From Nostoc parmelioides FACHB-3921 (GTDB lineage: Bacteria; Cyanobacteriota; Cyanobacteriia; Cyanobacteriales; Nostocaceae), in contig NZ_JACJQL010000041.1 in NCBI RefSeq assembly GCF_014696625.1, forward strand, positions 1 through 64,000: a DNA stretch of 64,000 nucleotides, written 5' to 3'. Positions 14,474-23,593 of this stretch are shown one piece after another (positions within the stretch are counted from its first letter, which is position 1; every line of letters begins with the position of its first letter). The notes beneath the pieces were generated by a model, which was given only the letters and a program-made list of their open reading frames with translations, was not told the origin of the DNA and did not search any database. Position numbers and translations under genes: made by a program.

Positions 14474-16999
14474 TTACCCCTTACCAGACTTCATTTTGGG
14501 ATAAGCAATTCGTTTATGATGAAACTGTTGCCAAACTTCTACAAAGATTTCGGCAATTTGTGACATTTCTTCTCGCGTTAAACCTGAATCAATGAGTTGA
14601 TTGTCTTGCCATCTAGCGCGGAGAATATTATTGAGTACCGTTAATGCTTGTTCAGTATTTACATCCTTGAGCGATCGCAGTGCGGCTTCACAAGCATCAG
14701 CCAACATCACTATTCCCGTTTCCCGCGATTGAGGAATTGGGCCGTCGTAGCGAAAATCGGCTTCCTTGAGGACAATGCTAGGATCTATTTGTGCCATCTG
14801 TTCTGCTTGATGATGAAAATAGGCAATCAACATCGTCCCTTGATGTTCGGGGATAAAGGCTTGAATTGCTGTCGGTAAAAGATGTCTGCGCGCCATTACC
14901 AAGCCTTCACTGACGTGCTTTTTAATAATTTCTGCACTCTTCCACGGGTCTTTGATTTCCGTTTCGTGTTTATTTGGCCCCCCCATTTGGTTTTCAATAA
15001 AACCCAGGGGGTCGTGCATTTTGCCAATATCGTGATACAAAGTCCCAGCCCTCACCAATTCCACATTACATCCCAGGTGTTTCGCCGCAGCTTCCGCCAG
15101 GGTCGCCACAAATAGGGTGTGTTGAAATGTTCCTGGTGTTTCCGTCGCTAACCGTTTTAATAAAGGTCGATTAGGATTTGCTAATTCTGCCAAGCGAATG
15201 GGGGTAACTAAATCAAATAGCTTTTCTAAATAAGGACTTAAACCCAAAGCCACAACACTCCAAGCCAGTCCCGATAAAGTAAATAACCCTGCTTCTTGGA
15301 GGATGAGATACCAGGAGGAGCCAAAAGCCGCACCAATCAGGACTTTCATTAGTAAGTAAACGCCACCTTGGGTAATAGCGATCGCCCCACCCAAAAGGGC
15401 TAATTCCTCACGCGATCGCAATCTGTGGGCGATGTAACTACCTAAAATTCCCCCAGCCGCACCAGCTACTAGTCCAATAGTGCTAATTTCCATACTCATG
15501 GGCAGTATGAACAAAAGTAAGCCGATAACTGTCATACTCAATTCACGGCCATAGAAGCTACCCAACAGCAAACCGACAGCGCCCCAAGTCGTATAGGACA
15601 CACCCATTGCCAGGACTCCTGGCGTACTCAAGGTCAGTAACAAAACTAACAGGCGATCGCGTTGTCTGAGTGGGCATTTACTCCTTGTTTCGACTAGGAC
15701 AAATATACAAACTCCCCCAGTCACCAAACCGCCTAATTTCAGCAAAGCTAACCAGTTATTTTCGCGGCTAATCAGTTCATAATGCTCTAATACCTCAAAA
15801 TCCCACTCAGTAATTTCTTTCCCTTTCTTGACAATAACTGCACCTTGTTTCACCTCAACCATCACAGGTGCAACCACAGATGCAGCTTTTTGAGCGTGTT
15901 CTCTGGTTTGTTCCTCATCTTTCTTCAGATTCGGTTCCAGTACAGCCAACAATAATTTAGTCGCTAAAGATTCCGCACTTTTGGGGACAAAAGCTTGCAC
16001 TTGCAAAGTTACAGCATTTTGTAAAACACTCTGGGGCAAACCCGCAGGAATACCTTGGGCTAAAATCCGTTCTGCACCTTGGCGGATGCCCTTTTGTGTT
16101 TGAGTCCATTCATAGTCTGACAATTCCAGAAGAACAGTTTCGTGATAAATTGTCTGTGTTGTAATTGTATCTACGTGTAGAATTTGCACACTAGCTTGGG
16201 CGTAAGCTTCCCTTGCTTGAGTAATTTGATTTATCAGTCTGGGTAAATTTTGATTGGCAGTGGTCATCCGCAAAGTTGCTAATTCTGCCAACGCTTGCAC
16301 AAACTGAGTGTTCGTAGAGACTTCAGGATTTTGTGTTTTTGGGGAAGATATACTTTCTTTTGGTTGACCAGCGTCAATAGAAATACCTTGAACTTGACTT
16401 TCCTGACCGAGGGAAACTGTTGGAGGGGGAAATAATAAAGAAGTTTGTGTTTCCGTATTCGGCAAATTCTGGGAATTTTCTTGTTTACGCAGGCTGCGAG
16501 TACTGGGTTTTTCTAAGAACAATCCCAACCTTTTTTGACCCGTATTTTCTAAAGCCACCAGCATCATTTGCCATTCTGCATCAGAACAAGAGCGCAGGTA
16601 ATGCTGGCTAGATAAGGACAGGACTGAAGTATCATAAAAAGGGAAAGAACCAGCCGATATGCGAATTTCATTACCCTGATCCAGCATTTTCTCTAGGTTT
16701 TGGCCGATTTGTGCTGTAGTTTTGCCATCGACCATTAACACTGGTGTTAAACTTTTACGAGCTGCTTTGCGTTCAATTTCAGTTCGTTTTTTATCTTCAA
16801 TACTAGCGGTACGAGGTGCTTTAATCGTTTGGGGTGCAACCGTCCCTATTTTCAGCTTTGGTTGATTATATAACTTATGACCAATTACCCCCGTAAGAGA
16901 GACAATAGCGATCGCCAAAACAACGGATGAACGCTGTTCATGCACCCAGCCCAGATTTACTGCATCTACCCAACTTTTCTTATTTAACGATTTTGCCAT
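14474..16999 (-). CDS. 7TM-HD family phosphohydrolase (PgpH-like, putative c-di-AMP phosphodiesterase)
   Basis: An 841-residue membrane protein with the 7TMR-HD architecture. After a short cytoplasmic start comes one TM segment (~30-45), a long extracytoplasmic domain (~55-415), then a block of TM helices (~425-600) and a C-terminal cytoplasmic HD domain. The HD domain has FQHTLFVATLAEAAA, GTLYHDIGKM (metal-binding HD at ~670), PEHQGT and a late LADACEAALRSL segment. PgpH-type proteins with this layout degrade cyclic di-AMP, so a role in c-di-AMP turnover, osmotic or day-night signalling is likely. A Gln/Pro/Ser-rich insert lies in the extracytoplasmic part. Length fits the family. Confidence 0.9.
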   Translation of the reverse strand: MAKSLNKKSWVDAVNLGWVHEQRSSVVLAIAIVSLTGVIGHKLYNQPKLKIGTVAPQTIKAPRTASIEDKKRTEIERKAARKSLTPVLMVDGKTTAQIGQNLEKMLDQGNEIRISAGSFPFYDTSVLSLSSQHYLRSCSDAEWQMMLVALENTGQKRLGLFLEKPSTRSLRKQENSQNLPNTETQTSLLFPPPTVSLGQESQVQGISIDAGQPKESISSPKTQNPEVSTNTQFVQALAELATLRMTTANQNLPRLINQITQAREAYAQASVQILHVDTITTQTIYHETVLLELSDYEWTQTQKGIRQGAERILAQGIPAGLPQSVLQNAVTLQVQAFVPKSAESLATKLLLAVLEPNLKKDEEQTREHAQKAASVVAPVMVEVKQGAVIVKKGKEITEWDFEVLEHYELISRENNWLALLKLGGLVTGGVCIFVLVETRSKCPLRQRDRLLVLLLTLSTPGVLAMGVSYTTWGAVGLLLGSFYGRELSMTVIGLLLFILPMSMEISTIGLVAGAAGGILGSYIAHRLRSREELALLGGAIAITQGGVYLLMKVLIGAAFGSSWYLILQEAGLFTLSGLAWSVVALGLSPYLEKLFDLVTPIRLAELANPNRPLLKRLATETPGTFQHTLFVATLAEAAAKHLGCNVELVRAGTLYHDIGKMHDPLGFIENQMGGPNKHETEIKDPWKSAEIIKKHVSEGLVMARRHLLPTAIQAFIPEHQGTMLIAYFHHQAEQMAQIDPSIVLKEADFRYDGPIPQSRETGIVMLADACEAALRSLKDVNTEQALTVLNNILRARWQDNQLIDSGLTREEMSQIAEIFVEVWQQFHHKRIAYPKMKSGKG

Positions 17000-17125
17000 T
17001 TTTTGCTAGGTCTCTCAGGCTCAAAAGCTGATGCAACGAGCTTTTTCCCATGTGGCGTTGCATAAATGCGGGATGAATTGGGACTTTTGTACAAATATGA
17101 GTAGATAGAGAGTTATTGAATTAAT

Positions 17126-18061
17126 CTAACGCCCTCGAATAATGTGAGGCGCTGCATAAACAGAAAATGGAACCGATTGATTAGGCATGATAAACCCTGA
17201 CTCTGGAAACTCTCTGGAATTTAGGGGAAAATTATACACTCCTGACCACACGGCAGCAAGAGCATCGGCCAATTCTAGCATCTGCCAGAGGTTGGTTGCT
17301 TCGTTGGCTGCTGAGTTAGTTGGTAAAAGTGAAGTCTGCCAATTAGCAGGAATACCTACGGTGCTGTTGTAACCTCCAGACAAAACACCAGTAATAGCTG
17401 TTATTGTTTGTGAGTGCATAGATTCTATTTGCAAGCTACGCAAAACTGAGAAACGAAAGTCTTCCAAGGTGCTGAGAAAACAATAAAATGCCACAGCAGT
17501 AGCATGAGAAAGTTTTTCTTCTCTACTCAACTCAGCTTTTAGTCTTTCTAAACCAGCGTGTTCTGCTAAAAGTTTGTGTATTATTAATAATTTTTGTGGA
17601 AGTAATGTCTCGGTTTCTCCAATAAAAGAGATTATTTGCGGGATTATGGTGCGGATGTGCAGCTTTTCTGTTAGTGATTGAGCGATCGCATACCCTATTG
17701 CTAGTGTACTATCACGAACAACTGAAGCATTATCCCAGACATTTGACACCCGTACCAAATTTTGATGCAGTTTTACAGGATTTTCATGGAAAAAAAGTGC
17801 TACTGGGATTGTGGCAAAAATTAAGTTTGTTTTAATATCTAAAGTTGCAGTCGAAGCAATAAATTCTTTTTGATAATGTACTAGCCACTCATCTACATCC
17901 AGTTTTCCTAGCTTAATTAAACTTTCAGCGCCAGGAATAATAGTTTTAGCAAAGTTGGAGAAACTTTCCCTATTATTACCTACCCCACCCTTAGCCAAAT
18001 TTTCCCCTAATATTCCTCCAACAAAAGCACCCCTAAACCTACTAACCAACGAGTAGCGCAT
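17126..18061 (-). CDS. conserved cyanobacterial protein, ADP-ribosylglycohydrolase-like fold suspected
   Basis: About 311 residues, mostly alpha-helical. The N-terminus (RFRGAFVGGILGE) resembles the first helix of ADP-ribosylglycohydrolases, but the acidic metal-binding residues of active family members are not evident, so activity is doubtful. The start is set at ATG 18061 rather than an upstream in-frame TTG at 18070 because of a nearby GAAG. It precedes the PgpH-like gene by 126 bp on the same strand. Function unknown. Confidence 0.6.
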   Translation of the reverse strand: MRYSLVSRFRGAFVGGILGENLAKGGVGNNRESFSNFAKTIIPGAESLIKLGKLDVDEWLVHYQKEFIASTATLDIKTNLIFATIPVALFFHENPVKLHQNLVRVSNVWDNASVVRDSTLAIGYAIAQSLTEKLHIRTIIPQIISFIGETETLLPQKLLIIHKLLAEHAGLERLKAELSREEKLSHATAVAFYCFLSTLEDFRFSVLRSLQIESMHSQTITAITGVLSGGYNSTVGIPANWQTSLLPTNSAANEATNLWQMLELADALAAVWSGVYNFPLNSREFPESGFIMPNQSVPFSVYAAPHIIRGR

Positions 18062-18147
18062 AATCTTCAAAAGTTGAAAGCAAGTTATTCTACCTTTTCA
18101 CTTTTAACTTTTTAACAGGAAAACTGCTGAGTTGAGAGTAAATGAAT

Positions 18148-18195
18148 CAATTCAAAATATCCTACAGGAAGCTAAAGCTACAAAATTCAAAATAA
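18148..18195. repeat. dispersed CAATTCAAAAT...ACAAAATTCAAAAT repeat
   Basis: CAATTCAAAATAT, a small TAC..GTA-type palindromic core, then CTACAAAATTCAAAAT. The same arrangement recurs at 61832-61888, and in variant form near 23213-23285. Confidence 0.7.
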
Positions 18196-18260
18196 AAACT
18201 GATTAAGGAAAATTAAATTATTCAGTTTGGAGCGCGAAGATAATAGATAGACTCTTTCTC

Positions 18261-18288
18261 CCCCTGCTTCCCCTGCTTCCCCTGCTCT
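18261..18288. repeat. 9-bp repeat CCCCTGCTT
   Basis: Three tandem CCCCTGCTT-type units lie just after the 3' end of aroQ. This is the intergenic relative of the in-frame repeat at 3296-3347. Confidence 0.75.
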
Positions 18289-18293
18289 CAATC

Positions 18294-18743
18294 TCATCCC
18301 CTCAAATGCGCCACTAGCCCCTGCAAGCCCAATAAATAGCTTTGTACACCAAAACCACTAATCTGACCAATAACTACGGGGGCGATGTAGGAATGATGGC
18401 GGAAATCTTCTCTACGATAGATATTACTGAGATGGACTTCTACTGTAGGTAAATTTACAGCAGCGATCGCATCTCGTAAAGCTACGCTGGTATGGGTATA
18501 AGCTCCTGCGTTAATCAAAATTCCGTGATGTTTCCCCAACGCCTCATGAATAGCATCTACTAACACGCCTTCATGGTTGGACTGTAGGGGAAACGCTTGC
18601 GCCTGTAACTTGAGGGCTGCTTCTGCCAATAAGCTATTAATCTCAGCCAAAGTTGTGGAGCCATAAACTCCTGGTTCTCTTTTCCCCAGCAAATTTAGGT
18701 TTGGCCCATGCAGCACCAAAATACTTAGAGGTTGCAATGTCAA
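18294..18743 (-). CDS. aroQ: type II 3-dehydroquinate dehydratase
   Basis: A 149-residue enzyme of the shikimate pathway, converting 3-dehydroquinate to 3-dehydroshikimate in the cytoplasm as a dodecamer. Signatures: LHGPNLNLLGKREPGVYG with the catalytic Tyr in VYG, QSNHEG, INAGAYTHTSVALRDA, and VHLSNIYRREDFRHHS with the catalytic His and flexible-loop Arg. Length is typical of the family. The start is TTG at 18743, supported by AAGGT about 9 nt upstream. An upstream 56-codon gene ends only 11 bp before, so the two are probably co-transcribed. Confidence 0.95.
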   Translation of the reverse strand: MTLQPLSILVLHGPNLNLLGKREPGVYGSTTLAEINSLLAEAALKLQAQAFPLQSNHEGVLVDAIHEALGKHHGILINAGAYTHTSVALRDAIAAVNLPTVEVHLSNIYRREDFRHHSYIAPVVIGQISGFGVQSYLLGLQGLVAHLRG

Positions 18744-18754
18744 GTTTCGTACCT

Positions 18755-18925
18755 TCAGGCTTTTAGCGACGACGTGAGCGACGATGCTCCCCCCCGCCGG
18801 TGGCGATCGTTGACAGGAATCGGAATCATCTCCGGTTCCGGCTCGGCTTCTGGCCCTAGTAAGGACTCAATGAGCTTACGTGCCAATTCTTTCAGCTTTT
18901 CCAGTACCTTTTCTATATAGTCCAT
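18755..18925 (-). CDS. small acidic-tailed protein upstream of aroQ
   Basis: A 56-codon reading frame starting at ATG 18925 and ending with TGA 11 bp before aroQ. The N-terminal 22 residues form an amphipathic helix (MDYIEKVLEKLKELARKLI), followed by a Glu/Pro stretch (PEAEPEPE) and a basic tail (DRHRR). Spacing, strand and the clean helix argue that it is a real translated gene in an aroQ operon. I do not recognise a family. Confidence 0.55.
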   Translation of the reverse strand: MDYIEKVLEKLKELARKLIESLLGPEAEPEPEMIPIPVNDRHRRGGASSLTSSLKA

Positions 18926-19128
18926 TAAACTGACCGCTCCTGAGATACTACCTCAATTTTGACTAACAGCTACGCAGAAACTGGCGTAATTTTGCACCTC
19001 TGGCCTACAACCGGACTGATACACAATTATGTATTGCAGTCGCAGGCTAATTTTAAAATTTTCGTGTTGTTATCTCTCTTACTTTTTAGAGTATCACATT
19101 AGCAACCTATCGGACTGTATTTAAGGAT

Positions 19129-19243
19129 GGTCATTGGTCAATAGTCATTAGTCCATAGTCATTAGTCCATAGTCCATAGTCGAAAATATTGGACTGTTGA
19201 CTGTTGACTGTTGACCGTTGACCGTTGACTCTTGACTATTAAC
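19129..19243. repeat. heptanucleotide STRR tract downstream of topA
   Basis: Two adjoining families of 7-bp units: CATTGGT/CATTAGTC/CATAGTC, then CTGTTGA/CCGTTGA. The tract ends 1 bp before the topA stop codon. The rest of the 18926-19244 spacer shows no gene. Confidence 0.85.
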
Positions 19244-19244
19244 C

Positions 19245-21890
19245 TTACGCCCCCTTCTTTTTCGTAGCAGCGCTGGATGATTTCGCCGTTGATTTAGATT
19301 TAGTCGTAGTGGTTTTACTTGTTTTGCGTGTGGTTTTAGAAGTAGAAACTTTAGCAGATAGCAATTCTAGAGCCGTAGCTAATGTTACATCTTCGACTGA
19401 TGTCCCTTCAGGAAGACCTACATTGGTCTTACCATGTTTAATATAAGGGCCGTAGGGGCCGTCGTAGATATTTATGGGGGCATCATCCTCTGGGTGTGTA
19501 CCTAATTCCCGTAAAGCAGCCTTTGATTTACTACTAGTAGAACCACGGGTCTTTTTCGGTTCCGATATCAACTCCAGCGCTCTTTCTAAAGAAATTGTTA
19601 AAACATCATCACTCGCTTTGAGAGAACGGTAGTCTTTCCCTTCTTTGCCTTGGTCGTGGACGACGTAAGGGCCAAAACGTCCTAGACTGGCTTGAATTTT
19701 CCCGCCAGTACCAGGATGGGTTCCCAAGGTTCGGGGTAGTGATAACAAGCCAATAGCTGTCTCTAGGGAGATATTTTCTGGGGTAACGCCCTTGGGTAGA
19801 GAAGCTTGTTTGGGTTTGGGATTCTCATCAGACTTATCACCCAACTGGACATAAGGCCCGTAAGCGCCGATTTTCACATAAATTGGTTCGCCGGTTTCGG
19901 GATGGCGGCCTAGTTGGTCTGGGCCGACGGTTTTTTGCCGCAGGATGATTTCCACCTGTTTGGGGTCGAGGTCGGCGGGTGTTAAATCTTTGGGAATTGA
20001 GGCGGTAACTACACCGTCACCGTTTTCCACTTCGATATAAGGCCCATATTTACCAATACGGACTTTAGCATCTAAGTTTTCTAGTTCTACAGTTCTGGCT
20101 TTACCTGCATCAATTTGGCTTTCCCGTTCTCTCACCAGAGTTTCCAAACCTTGATCCCCTAGATAAAATTTCTTTAAGTAGGGTAGCCACTGAGCTTCAC
20201 CTTCAGCAATATCATCCAAGGTTTGCTCCATTTTGGAGGTAAAGCTGGGATCAACGATATCAGGGAAATGTTTTTCCAACAAATCGGTGACTGCGAAGGC
20301 GGTAAAGGTGGGGATGAGGGCGTTATTCACCAATTGGGAGTAACCCTTATCGATAATTGTGCCAATGATGCTGGCGTAGGTACTAGGGCGACCAATGCCT
20401 TCACTTTCTAGTGTTTTGACTAGGGTCGCTTCAGTGTATCTGGCTGGGGGTTGGGTTTCGTGACCAACTGCTTCGATATTTTTACAGTCTGGATGATCCC
20501 CGACTTTTAGACTGGGTAAGATTACCTCTTGGTCTTCCAAGGCGGCTTCTGGGTCATCAGAACCTTCAACATAGGCGCGTAAATATCCGGGGAAGTCAAT
20601 GCGCTTACCGGAAGCACGGAAACCAGCGTCTTCTACTTGCAACTGTACGGTAATTTGGGTTTGGCGGGAGTCAGCCATTTGACAGGCGACGGTACGCTTC
20701 CAAATCAAATCATAGAGGGCAAGTTCTCGACCACCTAAGCCGGTTTCTTGGGGCGTGCGGAAGGTGCTACCAGCCGGACGAATGGCTTCGTGGGCTTCTT
20801 GTGCGCCTTTGGATTTGGTGGTGTATTGGCGGGGCTGGGGGCTGAGATATTGTTTGCCGTATAGTTGTTCTACACAATTGCGAGCAGCTGCGATCGCCTG
20901 TTCTGACAAATGCACCGAATCTGTACGCATATAGGTAATATACCCTTGCTCGTACAAATTTTGGGCAATCCGCATCGTGTCCCGTGCTGAAAGGCGCAGT
21001 TTCCGGTTAGATTCCTGCTGTAATGTCGAAGTGGTAAAGGGTGGCGCGGGTTTGCGCGTCACTGGGCGTTCTTCTACCTCTGAGACATTCCAGGTTTTAC
21101 CAGTCAGCCGTTCTTGGAGAGCAACTGCTTCTGTTTCACTCAGCAGCACCACATTACGCCCGGCGGTAATTCTGCCGGTAGACGCATCAAAATCGCTCCC
21201 AGTTGCCACTTTCGTGCCTGCAAGGGTGATTAACTGGGCAGTAAATGGGCTTTTAGTTTGCTCCAAATACGCCTTTAAATCCCAGTATGTACCTTCATGG
21301 AAAGCCCGGCGTTGGCGTTCTTTGGTTACCAACAGTCGCACCGCCACAGACTGTACCCGTCCCGCAGATAGTCCCCAAGCAATTTTTTTCCACAGCAGAG
21401 GGGAGAGGGTATAGCCCACTAAGCGATCCAAAATCCGCCGTGTTTCCTGGGCGCGGACTAGCTGTTCATCGATGTTACGGCAGTCCTTCAAAGCTTTTTT
21501 GATGGCTTCTTGGGTAATCTCATGAAACACCATCCGCTTTGTCGGCACTTTGGGCTTAAGTAACTGGTATAAATGCCAACTTATACTTTCCCCTTCTCGG
21601 TCTTCGTCAGTTGCCAGAATCAGTTCATCAGCATCTTTCAGCGCTTCTTTGAGCTGGGTGACAACTTTCTTTTTGTCTTTGGGGACAACATACACTGGTT
21701 CAAAGTCCGCGTCCACATTTACCCCAAGCTGCGCCCATGCTTCCCCTTTGACAGTGGCGGGAATTTCACTAGCTGACTGGGGTAGGTCACGCACATGACC
21801 CATCGACGCTTCTACCCGATAGTCTTTTGGCAGGTAGTTACGAATGGTACGAGCTTTGGTTGGAGATTCGACAATGACGAGAGTTGACAT
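19245..21890 (-). CDS. topA: DNA topoisomerase I (type IA)
   Basis: An 881-residue type IA topoisomerase that relaxes negative supercoils. The TOPRIM domain has VIVESPTKARTI at the start and DEDREGESISWHL (~115). The catalytic Tyr lies in GYITYMRTDSV (~315). After the core come three or four repeats of the cyanobacterial topoisomerase C-terminal type (LGTHPGTG...GRFGPYVVHD; LGRHPETGEPIYVKIGAYGPYV; LGTHPEDDAPINIYDGPYGPYI) instead of Cys4 zinc fingers. A Lys/Thr/Ser-rich tail ends the protein. Monocistronic, with a 910-bp upstream spacer. Confidence 0.97.
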   Translation of the reverse strand: MSTLVIVESPTKARTIRNYLPKDYRVEASMGHVRDLPQSASEIPATVKGEAWAQLGVNVDADFEPVYVVPKDKKKVVTQLKEALKDADELILATDEDREGESISWHLYQLLKPKVPTKRMVFHEITQEAIKKALKDCRNIDEQLVRAQETRRILDRLVGYTLSPLLWKKIAWGLSAGRVQSVAVRLLVTKERQRRAFHEGTYWDLKAYLEQTKSPFTAQLITLAGTKVATGSDFDASTGRITAGRNVVLLSETEAVALQERLTGKTWNVSEVEERPVTRKPAPPFTTSTLQQESNRKLRLSARDTMRIAQNLYEQGYITYMRTDSVHLSEQAIAAARNCVEQLYGKQYLSPQPRQYTTKSKGAQEAHEAIRPAGSTFRTPQETGLGGRELALYDLIWKRTVACQMADSRQTQITVQLQVEDAGFRASGKRIDFPGYLRAYVEGSDDPEAALEDQEVILPSLKVGDHPDCKNIEAVGHETQPPARYTEATLVKTLESEGIGRPSTYASIIGTIIDKGYSQLVNNALIPTFTAFAVTDLLEKHFPDIVDPSFTSKMEQTLDDIAEGEAQWLPYLKKFYLGDQGLETLVRERESQIDAGKARTVELENLDAKVRIGKYGPYIEVENGDGVVTASIPKDLTPADLDPKQVEIILRQKTVGPDQLGRHPETGEPIYVKIGAYGPYVQLGDKSDENPKPKQASLPKGVTPENISLETAIGLLSLPRTLGTHPGTGGKIQASLGRFGPYVVHDQGKEGKDYRSLKASDDVLTISLERALELISEPKKTRGSTSSKSKAALRELGTHPEDDAPINIYDGPYGPYIKHGKTNVGLPEGTSVEDVTLATALELLSAKVSTSKTTRKTSKTTTTKSKSTAKSSSAATKKKGA

Positions 21891-22695
21891 GGAATTTCAA
21901 AAAAAAGAATAGCTGTGAAGCTAAACAGTTAAATTGAGTTAACTTCGATGAAATGTCAAGATGAAACGTCACAATTGCTTTAGATTGAGCCTCATCAAGA
22001 TTGTCTGTTGGGTTGAAAATCCTTCAAACTGCGGGTTTAGTCCTTTCTAGAGCATATGTTAGAAGAATGCTGCTGGAAATTCCAGCTATTTCCATCTTTA
22101 ACTTATCAAAGGCAAATTGGCGACTAGAGTTTTCAATATACCCCGTGAGTTTAGTACAACGATACCTTAGGTTTGGGCAGGAGGCAGGGGAGTAGAGAGG
22201 GGAAACTCTTGTTTGAGAACTCAGCAGTCCCCCGTCCCCAATGCAAAGGCACCTAAGGTTAACGCTGAGGTACACGGAGCAGGTTTAATCAAGATAATTC
22301 GTTTCATCAGTGGTTATGTAATAAATCAAAATTTAAATATTTTCTTTAGGAACGGATTGGTTACGTTCGTATCTGCCAATAACCACGAGCGGTTGAATTA
22401 GATGATAGATATTTGGGCAGAATATACCCTTGTGTAGATTGACAACCCCATTGATGTTGAGCCAATCTACTTAATTAAAATCACTTGCCCCACTACATGA
22501 TTCATCCATGTTTTGCGGGTTTCACCCCAGATAATATTAGCCTGCGAGGCTATCTCCTGGACAACCAGAGGAACTGATCCAGAGACTTTCTTTGTAGAAA
22601 CTTAATTTCTAGATAGTCAAAAAGTTTTGTATTTTACCATACATTAAAACAAAAATCTCAATACATACTTTACTAATCATGAAGATGTGATAAAA

Positions 22696-22701
22696 TATAA
22701 T
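22696..22701 (+). promoter_or_regulatory. candidate -10 box of the RRM gene
   Basis: A consensus TATAAT lies about 105 bp upstream of the ATG at 22802, within TGTGATAAAATATAAT. No good TTGACA is found at 16-18 bp, so only the -10 is proposed. It would give a 5' UTR of about 95 nt. Confidence 0.45.
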
Positions 22702-22756
22702 TAGAGAAGTTAAGTTCGGTGATACGTATCTTGTTTTTAGTAATAATCTCAAGCGG

Positions 22757-22797
22757 CTCTCCGGATAAACATCTCTGCATCAATGGATTCTGGAGAG
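22757..22797 (+). promoter_or_regulatory. 5' UTR hairpin that can mask the RRM gene's Shine-Dalgarno
   Basis: CTCTCCGG (22757-22764) can pair with CTGGAGAG (22790-22797), closing a 25-nt loop. The right arm contains GGAG, the likely Shine-Dalgarno, six bases before ATG 22802. This is a direct anti-SD arrangement, compatible with temperature- or protein-dependent control of translation. Confidence 0.55.
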
Positions 22798-22801
22798 TTT
22801 C

Positions 22802-23101
22802 ATGTCAATATACGTAGGGAATCTGTCCTACAGCGTCACACAAGACGACCTTACTAAAGTATTTTCCGAGTACGGTTCAGTCACACGCGTTCAGTTACCC
22901 ACAGATAGAGAAACGGGACGTGTTCGCGGTTTTGGTTTCGTAGAAATGGAATCATCAACCGCAGAAGATGCAGCCATTCAAGCCCTTGATGGCGCAGAAT
23001 GGATGGGGCGTGTACTTAAAGTTAATAAAGCTCGTCCACGGGAAGAGAAAGGCGCTCGTTCCGGTGGGGGTGGTTGGTCAAGAAACAATGGTGGTTACTA
23101 A
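22802..23101 (+). CDS. glycine-rich RRM RNA-binding protein (cyanobacterial Rbp family)
   Basis: A 99-residue protein: one RNA recognition motif with RNP2 (IYVGNL, residues 3-8) and RNP1 (RGFGFVEM, ~40-47), followed by a short Gly/Ser/Arg tail (GARSGGGGWSRNNGGY). Such proteins bind RNA and many are cold-induced in Anabaena; some take part in mRNA localisation at thylakoids. The rpsU gene that follows some rbp genes is absent, so this is another member of the family. It has an SD-masking leader hairpin and a strong intrinsic terminator, so it is monocistronic. Confidence 0.95.
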   Translation: MSIYVGNLSYSVTQDDLTKVFSEYGSVTRVQLPTDRETGRVRGFGFVEMESSTAEDAAIQALDGAEWMGRVLKVNKARPREEKGARSGGGGWSRNNGGY

Positions 23102-23160
23102 TGCCAATATTATTTCTTGAGAAGATTTAGTATTTCTTAAAAGCAAATCATCCCATAATC

Positions 23161-23192
23161 AGCAGATTAGTGATTCACTGATCTGCTTTTTT
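23161..23192 (+). terminator. Rho-independent terminator of the RRM gene
   Basis: AGCAGAT-AGTG pairs with CACT-ATCTGCT (one mismatch, ATT loop) and is followed by a T-run. It lies 60 bp after the stop codon. Confidence 0.9.
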
Positions 23193-23212
23193 GTAAAATT
23201 TATGATGTCAAT

Positions 23213-23285
23213 TCAAAATTCACTCATAGCCTACGGCTACTCTGCGGAGAACTCGTAGAGTAGTATGCGCCAAAAAAATTCAAAA
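23213..23285. repeat. palindromic repeat flanked by AATTCAAAAT
   Basis: CAATTCAAAATTC and AATTCAAAATA flank a core with CTACTCTGCGGAG and CTCGTAGAGTAG arms. The flanks match those of the elements at 18148 and 61832. Confidence 0.55.
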
Positions 23286-23313
23286 TATAGCTGTTGACAG
23301 TTGACAGAATTGA

Positions 23314-23583
23314 AATTCTTGTGTTGTCAGGATTTTATCTTGGCTTGATGTCCTAATCTATCTGGCTACGGCTATAGCTTTAAATGAGTTTGCTCAGGAG
23401 AAAATCAAGACTCTTAAACAACGACTGCTCACACTCAGGTGGATAATCGAAAGACTTGAGATGCTTTAGTCTAACCGTCAGTTCGCCATCCCAATTTCTC
23501 ACGGTGCAACCGAAGTCATTGACTGCGGTGACAATAGTCTAGCATTCGCTTTTACCTCGCAGATTAAGATTGTCTTTGGCTAA
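23314..23583 (+). pseudogene. possible gene remnant with in-frame stop
   Basis: One frame is open from 23314 to TAA 23581-23583 except for a TAG at 23467-23469. The text reads like protein on both sides (ILSWLDVLIYLATAIALNEF then a basic LKQRLLTLRWIIERLEML; after the stop, FAIPISHGATEVIDCG). No start codon with a ribosome site is visible. I cannot name the family; it may be a decayed transposase or other gene. Confidence 0.3.
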
Positions 23584-23593
23584 GATTTGGCAA

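Larger units (their letters stand above)
21891..22801. other. long spacer between divergent topA and RRM gene
   Basis: About 910 bp. It holds a G-rich GGAGGCAGGGGAG stretch near 22180, a 9-bp inverted repeat ACCTTAGGT/ACCTAAGGT (near 22164 and 22251), and the promoter/5' UTR of the RRM gene at the right end. No convincing gene is present on either strand. Confidence 0.5.
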
